Of a DNA stretch of 8,291 nt, positions 4,396 to 8,291 are shown piece by piece. Each line of letters starts with the position of its first letter. Position 1 is the stretch's first letter. The DNA is taken from NCBI GenBank assembly GCA_025936675.1, contig JAICSX010000067.1, positions 1 to 8,291 of the forward strand, given 5' to 3'. Both the position numbers and the translations under genes were made by a program. Source of the DNA: Sphingomonas sp. (GTDB lineage: Bacteria; Pseudomonadota; Alphaproteobacteria; Sphingomonadales; Sphingomonadaceae). Below the pieces are notes generated by a model. It made no database searches. It was not told the DNA's origin and saw nothing but the letters and a program-made list of their open reading frames with translations.

Positions 4396-5457
4396 GTGGA
4401 GCGGACGGACCAATTCATCGGCCAGAGCCTTGCCTTTCTCGACGCCGTCGAGCGGGCGAGCCGTGCCGCGCCGCTCAACCGGCCGGTCCTCGTGATCGGC
4501 GAACGCGGAACGGGCAAGGAATTGATCGCCGAGCGTCTCCACCATCTGTCGTCGCGTTGGTCAGGTCCGCTGGTTATCATGAACTGCGCGGCACTGCCCG
4601 AGAATCTCATCGAGGCCGAACTGTTCGGCCACGAGGCCGGAAGCTTCACCGGCGCGGCGAAGACCCGACATGGCCGCTTCGAGGAGGCTGACGGCGGCAC
4701 CTTGTTTCTGGACGAGCTCGGAACGCTGTCCATGCCGGCGCAGGACCGGCTGCTGAGAGCGACCGAATATGGCGAGATCACGCGCATTGGCGCATCCAAG
4801 CCGATCAGCGTCGACGTCAGGATCGTCGCGGCGACGAACGAGAATCTGCCTGCCCAGGTCGACAAGGGGAAGTTTCGAGCGGATCTTCTGGATCGCCTCT
4901 CGTTCGAGGTCATCACCTTGCCGCCACTGCGCGCGCGCCAGGGCGACGTGTCGTTGCTGGTCGAGCATTTCGGCCGGCGCATGGGGGTCGAGCTCGACTG
5001 GCCCAATTGGCCGGGATTCACCGCGCGCGCGGTCGCGGAGCTCGAAGCTTACTCCTGGCCTGGCAACGTTCGGGAACTGCGCAATGTGGTTGAGCGCGCC
5101 GTCTACAGGCACGAGGATCCGGAGCGGCCGATCGACGCGATCAACTTCGATCCGTTCCATTCACCGTGGGCGCCGACCGGCGTCGATGCGCCTAGCCCAG
5201 CTCCGGCCCTCGCTGCCGCTACCGAAGGGCTGGAGGGCCCTCCTTCGCCGACAGCAGCGGCGCCTTCCTCCGCACCGCCTTCAACAAACGACTTCCGTAC
5301 CGCGGTCTCGGATTATGAGCGCCAGCTGCTCCAGGACGGGCTCCGCCGCAACCGGTTCAACCAGCGGGCCACGGCCGCGGCGCTGGGCCTTAGCTACGAC
5401 CAGCTCCGGCACGCGCTGAAGCGCCACAAGCTCCTCGACGCCGAAGCCGCGGGTTAA
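4396..5457 (+). CDS. pspF: Psp operon transcriptional activator PspF (sigma-54 bEBP)
   Basis: A 353-residue AAA+ sigma-54 activator with no N-terminal receiver or sensor domain, as in PspF. Walker A is GERGTGKE (35-42), the sigma-54 contact loop is GSFTGA (82-87, an S variant of GAFTGA), and Walker B is GGTLFLDE (100-107). R160 and R166 in FRADLLDRLSF fit the arginine-finger region, and the sensor II region is WPGNVRELRNVVERAVYRH (221-239). W55 in LSSRWSGP matches E. coli W56, a PspA contact. A Pro/Ala-rich linker (about 257-300) leads to a Fis-type helix-turn-helix (about 320-350, NQRATAAALGLSYDQLRHALKRH). I chose the GTG at 4396: GAAAGAG precedes it, and the protein then begins like known PspF. 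The in-frame ATG at 4339 would add 19 residues and place both candidate operator repeats inside the gene. Confidence 0.94.
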   Translation: MERTDQFIGQSLAFLDAVERASRAAPLNRPVLVIGERGTGKELIAERLHHLSSRWSGPLVIMNCAALPENLIEAELFGHEAGSFTGAAKTRHGRFEEADGGTLFLDELGTLSMPAQDRLLRATEYGEITRIGASKPISVDVRIVAATNENLPAQVDKGKFRADLLDRLSFEVITLPPLRARQGDVSLLVEHFGRRMGVELDWPNWPGFTARAVAELEAYSWPGNVRELRNVVERAVYRHEDPERPIDAINFDPFHSPWAPTGVDAPSPAPALAAATEGLEGPPSPTAAAPSSAPPSTNDFRTAVSDYERQLLQDGLRRNRFNQRATAAALGLSYDQLRHALKRHKLLDAEAAG

Positions 5458-5472
5458 GCTCCCTCGTTGCGC

Positions 5473-6048
5473 CTAGTGCGCGTTGGTCATGCACAGCAGC
5501 ATCGGGATCGACAGCAAGGTGTTGAGCCGTGAAGCGATTCCCGCGGTCGCCGCCGCTTTCGCTTTGGCTGCGTCGTACGCGCTGACGAAACCAAGCACCT
5601 TCTTCTGGTTCGGCCAGATGATCACCCAGACGTTGAAGGCCATGATCAGCGCCAGCCACATGCCGATCCCGATCAGCCGGGCTGACGGCTGGAGCGTCAG
5701 CGCCTGGACCAGCTCGCCATAGGACCAGGCGAGCAGCAGGCCGGTCAGGACCGTGAAGGCCGCGCCCCAGCGGAAGTAGAAGAGCGCCTTGGGCGCGATA
5801 TATTTCGACACGCCGGGCTTCAGCTCCGCCGGTACGGTCGGCATGACCGGCGTCTGCACGAAGTTGAAATAATAGAGCAGGCCGATCCAGGTGATGCCGA
5901 AGAAGACGTGCAGCCACTGGAGGAGGCCGTTGACGAGATCTCCTGTCGGGTTCGGCGCATAGGTCGAATCTGGAAGCAGGATGATCACGACCGCCAGCGC
6001 CAGGCCGACGAACAGCACGAGCCACAAATTAGCGAAGAACTTAGCCAT
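5473..6048 (-). CDS. PuuD-type (urate oxidase N-terminal domain) membrane protein, no cytochrome domain
   Basis: A 191-residue integral membrane protein with about five hydrophobic helices: residues 7-25, 38-60, 88-108, 122-145 and a shorter one near 172-187. It resembles the membrane half of PuuD-type urate hydroxylases (Urate_ox_N family), seen in WLHVFFGITWIGLLYYFNFVQTPVMP (H47 in the second helix) and NVWVIIWPNQKKVLG. The full enzyme has a C-terminal cytochrome c domain; here the protein stops at MTNAH with no CxxCH heme motif. The ATG at 6048 follows AGGGGGGAG. Its stop faces the pspF stop 15 bp away, and it is divergent from sodB across 181 bp. No other purine-degradation gene is in the window, so urate oxidation is unproven. 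Short versions of this family may have another redox or membrane role. Confidence 0.75.
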   Translation of the reverse strand: MAKFFANLWLVLFVGLALAVVIILLPDSTYAPNPTGDLVNGLLQWLHVFFGITWIGLLYYFNFVQTPVMPTVPAELKPGVSKYIAPKALFYFRWGAAFTVLTGLLLAWSYGELVQALTLQPSARLIGIGMWLALIMAFNVWVIIWPNQKKVLGFVSAYDAAKAKAAATAGIASRLNTLLSIPMLLCMTNAH

Positions 6049-6229
6049 CTGCTCCCCCCTTCAAAGTCGCGCGAATGCCCCCGCATCCCCCGCGCTTCAG
6101 CGCAAAACAGCGCTCCGCAGTCGTTTCTGGGTTGAAATTTTCGACTGCGCAAGCATGTCGGGGAAGACGCGGGCGGGGGCTTAGCGACGGGGAAGAGATT
6201 CCCCTGAAAACGTAAGGAGTTGCTCCACC
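6049..6229. promoter_or_regulatory. Divergent intergenic region between PuuD-type gene and sodB
   Basis: This 181-bp region must hold the promoters of both divergent genes. Visible elements are a 5-bp inverted repeat AGCGC-N6-GCGCT (6099-6114), a TTGAAA hexamer (6132-6137) that could be a -35 box for sodB but lacks a good -10 partner, and AAGGAG (6214-6219), the sodB ribosome site. That site is followed by CTCC (6223-6226), which could pair with GGAG as a very short hairpin. No Fur- or OxyR-type site was convincingly recognised. Confidence 0.35.
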
Positions 6230-6886
6230 ATGCCCTTCCAGCTGCCTGATCTGCCCTATGCCAAGGACGCGCTCGCGCCCGTCATGTCGGCCGAAACCCT
6301 CGATTATCACTGGGGCAAGCACCACAAGGCGTATGTCAACAAGACCAATGAGCTGATCGAGGGCGATCAGAACCTCAATGGAGCGTCGCTGCTCCAGGTC
6401 GTCAGGCGCGCCAAGGAGGCCGGCAACAACAAGCTGTTCAATAATAGCGCGCAGCTGTGGAATCACAGCTTCTTCTGGCAATGCCTCGCACCCTCAGGCG
6501 GCCAGCAGCCGGACGGCAAGCTCGCCAAGCTGATCGAGGATGGCTTCGGCAATCCCCAGGCGTTGCTCGATAAGCTCCACGAGGAAGCGGTCAACCATTT
6601 CGCGAGCGGCTGGGCCTGGCTGGTGTTGGACCGTGGTTCGTTGCGTGTCACGTCCCTGCACGACGCCGACACCCCCATCGTGCACGAGGGCATGGTCCCG
6701 CTGTTCACGCTCGATGTGTGGGAGCATGCCTATTACATCGACTATCGCAACGAGCGGCCCCGCTATGCGTCGAGCGTGCTCTCGAACATCGTCAACTGGG
6801 ATTTCGTTGCTCAGAATCTCGACGGGCAGGGGTTCGAGCGAGCCAACCAGCAGGGTGAAGGCGCGCGCTCGCCAGAGCTGACCTGA
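6230..6886 (+). CDS. sodB: Iron-type superoxide dismutase
   Basis: A 218-residue Fe/Mn superoxide dismutase that converts superoxide to hydrogen peroxide and oxygen. All four metal ligands are present: H27 (LDYHWGKHH), H79 (NHSFFW), D162 and H166 (DVWEHAYYIDY). Iron type is favoured by the active-site glutamine at Q75 (NNSAQLWNHSFFW), by FASGWAWLVLD, and by ALA-type spacing in HDADTP where Mn enzymes usually carry a glutamine. No signal peptide is present, so the enzyme is cytoplasmic. The length is slightly above the E. coli enzyme because of a polar tail (RANQQGEGARSPELT). The ATG follows AAGGAG at a rather long 10-bp spacing. The stop codon directly abuts the stop of the convergent ABC permease with no bases between. 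Some family members accept either metal, so specificity needs assay. Confidence 0.96.
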   Translation: MPFQLPDLPYAKDALAPVMSAETLDYHWGKHHKAYVNKTNELIEGDQNLNGASLLQVVRRAKEAGNNKLFNNSAQLWNHSFFWQCLAPSGGQQPDGKLAKLIEDGFGNPQALLDKLHEEAVNHFASGWAWLVLDRGSLRVTSLHDADTPIVHEGMVPLFTLDVWEHAYYIDYRNERPRYASSVLSNIVNWDFVAQNLDGQGFERANQQGEGARSPELT

Positions 6887-7648
6887 TTACTGCTTCAGGC
6901 GGTAGCCGGTCCGGAACATCCACGCGATCACCGCCATGCACCCGGCGATGATCGCAACGGTGACGAGCACGCTCGACCAGACCGGCACGTCCGCGACCGA
7001 GTAGAAACTCCAGCGGAAGCCGCTGATCACATGGACGACCGGGTTGAAGAGCGTGATCGTCCGGAATGGGTCATGCAACGCCTTCACTGAGTAGAAGGCG
7101 CCGCCGAGGAAGGTCAGCGGGGTGATGATCAGCATCGGGATGATCTGAAGCTGCTCGAAATTCTGCGCCCAGACGCCGATCGCGAAGCCGAACAGGCAGA
7201 AGCCGGCGCTGATCCCGACGAGGAACAGGATCATGGCGATCGGGTGATCGATGTGGACCGGGACGAACAGGGTGGCCGTCGCGATGGTGACCAGCGCCAG
7301 GATAACGGACTTCGTCACGGCCGCGCCGACATAGGCGAGGACCGCCTCGAAGCTCGAGATCGGCGCTGAAAGAAGTTCGTAGATCGTTCCCGTAAACTTC
7401 GGAAAATAAATGCCGAAGCTCGCGTTGAAGATCGATTGCATGAAGACGCTTAAGAGCGTCAGCCCAGGGACGATGAAGGCGCCGAAGCTCACCCCGTCCA
7501 TTGTCGTCATCCGGCTCCCGAGTGCCCAGCCGAACACGACGAAATAAAGTGCGGTCGTGATTACCGGGGTGATCAGGCTCTGCCACAGTGTCCGCTTCCA
7601 GCGCGCCATCTCGAAGCGGTAGATGGCGGCAATGCCGTGCCCGTTCAT
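6887..7648 (-). CDS. ABC-2 type transporter permease (YadH-like)
   Basis: A 253-residue inner-membrane permease with six predicted helices (about 22-42, 56-76, 105-126, 137-158, 168-188, 225-245). It contains the ABC-2 family features [12 protein letters not shown], the [10 protein letters not shown] coupling helix (88-97), [13 protein letters not shown] and [13 protein letters not shown]. By memory it resembles E. coli YadH along its length. The true start is the ATG at 7648, which overlaps the ATPase stop as ATGA. The open frame continues farther upstream, but that part only mirrors the ATPase gene in another frame. With the ATPase it forms a two-gene exporter; substrate is unknown, though drug, lipid or polysaccharide export is known for relatives. 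Its stop abuts the sodB stop. Confidence 0.93.
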   Translation of the reverse strand: MNGHGIAAIYRFEMARWKRTLWQSLITPVITTALYFVVFGWALGSRMTTMDGVSFGAFIVPGLTLLSVFMQSIFNASFGIYFPKFTGTIYELLSAPISSFEAVLAYVGAAVTKSVILALVTIATATLFVPVHIDHPIAMILFLVGISAGFCLFGFAIGVWAQNFEQLQIIPMLIITPLTFLGGAFYSVKALHDPFRTITLFNPVVHVISGFRWSFYSVADVPVWSSVLVTVAIIAGCMAVIAWMFRTGYRLKQ

Positions 7649-8291
7649 TGGGCGCCTCCGTGAACCAGCTCGACGAAGATCTCTTCGAGACTCGATTGGT
7701 GCGTGGAGAGGTCCTTGTAGGTGATACCTAGGTCGGTTAGGCGCCGCATCAGCGAGGCAATTCCTGTCCGTTCGGCATGACTGTCGAACTGATATGTGAG
7801 CAGGTGTCCGTTGTCGTTGAGCTCCACGCTCCAGTCCGATAACCCGTTCGGAACGGCTCCGAGCGGCTCGGCAAGAACGATGTCGAGCGTTTTCTTGCCC
7901 ATCTTGGCCATCAGGTCGCGCTTCTCGTCGACCGCGATCAGCTCGCCCTTGCTGATCACGCCGACCCGGTCGGCCATTTCCTCGGCTTCCTCTATGTAAT
8001 GTGTCGTCAGAATTATTGTCGTCCCGTCGGCGCGGAGCTTGCGCACCAGGTCCCACATGTCGCGGCGGAGCTCGACGTCCACGCCCGCGGTGGGCTCGTC
8101 GAGGAACAGGATCGCCGGCTCGTGGCTCAATGCCTTGGCGATCATCGCTCGGCGCTTCATGCCGCCGGACAAGAACCGCATCTCCGACTTGCGCTTGTCC
8201 AACAATGAGAGGCGCTTGAGGATGTCTTCGATGTAGGCGTCGTTCCTAGGCCGCCCGAACAGCCCGCGCGAGAAGCTGACCGTGTTCCAGA
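7645..8291 (-). CDS. ABC transporter ATP-binding protein (YadG-like), 5' end cut by window
   Basis: The visible 214 residues are the C-terminal two-thirds of an ABC ATPase; the gene continues past the right edge, so the start and the Walker A motif are not seen. The frame is open from the edge ([17 protein letters not shown]...). It shows the signature LSGGMKRR, Walker [14 protein letters not shown] with its catalytic glutamate, the D-loop, and the H-loop histidine in [16 protein letters not shown]. The C-terminal domain ends in [16 protein letters not shown]. By memory this closely resembles E. coli YadG. It powers the adjoining permease, with which it overlaps by 4 bp (ATGA), so the two are translated together. 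An internal TTG near 8205 is not a start: homologous sequence clearly continues upstream of it. Confidence 0.95.
   Translation of the reverse strand, partial: WNTVSFSRGLFGRPRNDAYIEDILKRLSLLDKRKSEMRFLSGGMKRRAMIAKALSHEPAILFLDEPTAGVDVELRRDMWDLVRKLRADGTTIILTTHYIEEAEEMADRVGVISKGELIAVDEKRDLMAKMGKKTLDIVLAEPLGAVPNGLSDWSVELNDNGHLLTYQFDSHAERTGIASLMRRLTDLGITYKDLSTHQSSLEEIFVELVHGGAQ

Noticed and set aside
4561..5160. Minus-strand open frames opposite pspF
   Set aside because: Low-complexity Arg-rich translation that mirrors the AAA+ domain codons; no family features.
6099..6114. AGCGC-N6-GCGCT as an operator upstream of sodB
   Set aside because: The 5-bp arms are common in GC-rich DNA and match no regulator site I know; mentioned only in the intergenic entry.
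7649..8056. N-terminal extension of the ABC permease open frame
   Set aside because: It overlaps the ATPase gene in another frame and its translation is Arg/Gly/Asp-rich with no membrane or family features; the true start is at 7648.

Overview
The window is GC-rich, gene-dense DNA that reads like an alphaproteobacterium, most likely a member of the Sphingomonadales. This rests on the sequence style of the SufE, PspC, PspA and short PuuD-type proteins, and on a palindromic element of a kind I recall from alphaproteobacterial genomes. It is an inference from protein resemblance; no database search was run. No rRNA, tRNA, CRISPR array, transposase or phage gene is visible.

Layout from left to right. 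A 73-bp imperfect palindrome (1-73) precedes a J-domain protein with a Cys/His motif (91-630, +). This gene meets a convergent gene of unknown function with an arginine-repeat tail (637-1026, -) over a possible two-way terminator. Next comes a long minus-strand array, listed here from its high-coordinate promoter end: pspA (3545-4216), pspB (3270-3545), pspC (2807-3268), four small proteins each with one membrane helix and a coiled coil (2438-2782, 2130-2438, 1787-2068, 1533-1790), then sufE (1095-1514). The divergent activator gene pspF (4396-5457, +) shares a 179-bp intergenic region with pspA. That region holds a good sigma-54 -24/-12 promoter facing pspA and two related inverted repeats that are candidate PspF sites.

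To the right are a short PuuD-type membrane protein (5473-6048, -), an iron-type superoxide dismutase (6230-6886, +), and an ABC-2 exporter pair related to YadH/YadG (6887-7648 and 7645-8291, -). The ATPase of this pair is cut by the window edge.

The central theme is a phage-shock (Psp) membrane stress locus. From known biology, PspF drives the pspA promoter with sigma-54 RNA polymerase, PspA holds PspF inactive until the inner membrane is stressed, and PspB/PspC relay the signal. Here the locus is enlarged by four PspB-sized proteins. Their C-terminal helix carries one recurring motif, and the PspC tail carries it too. This family expansion, probably co-transcribed with pspABC, is the most interesting content of the window.
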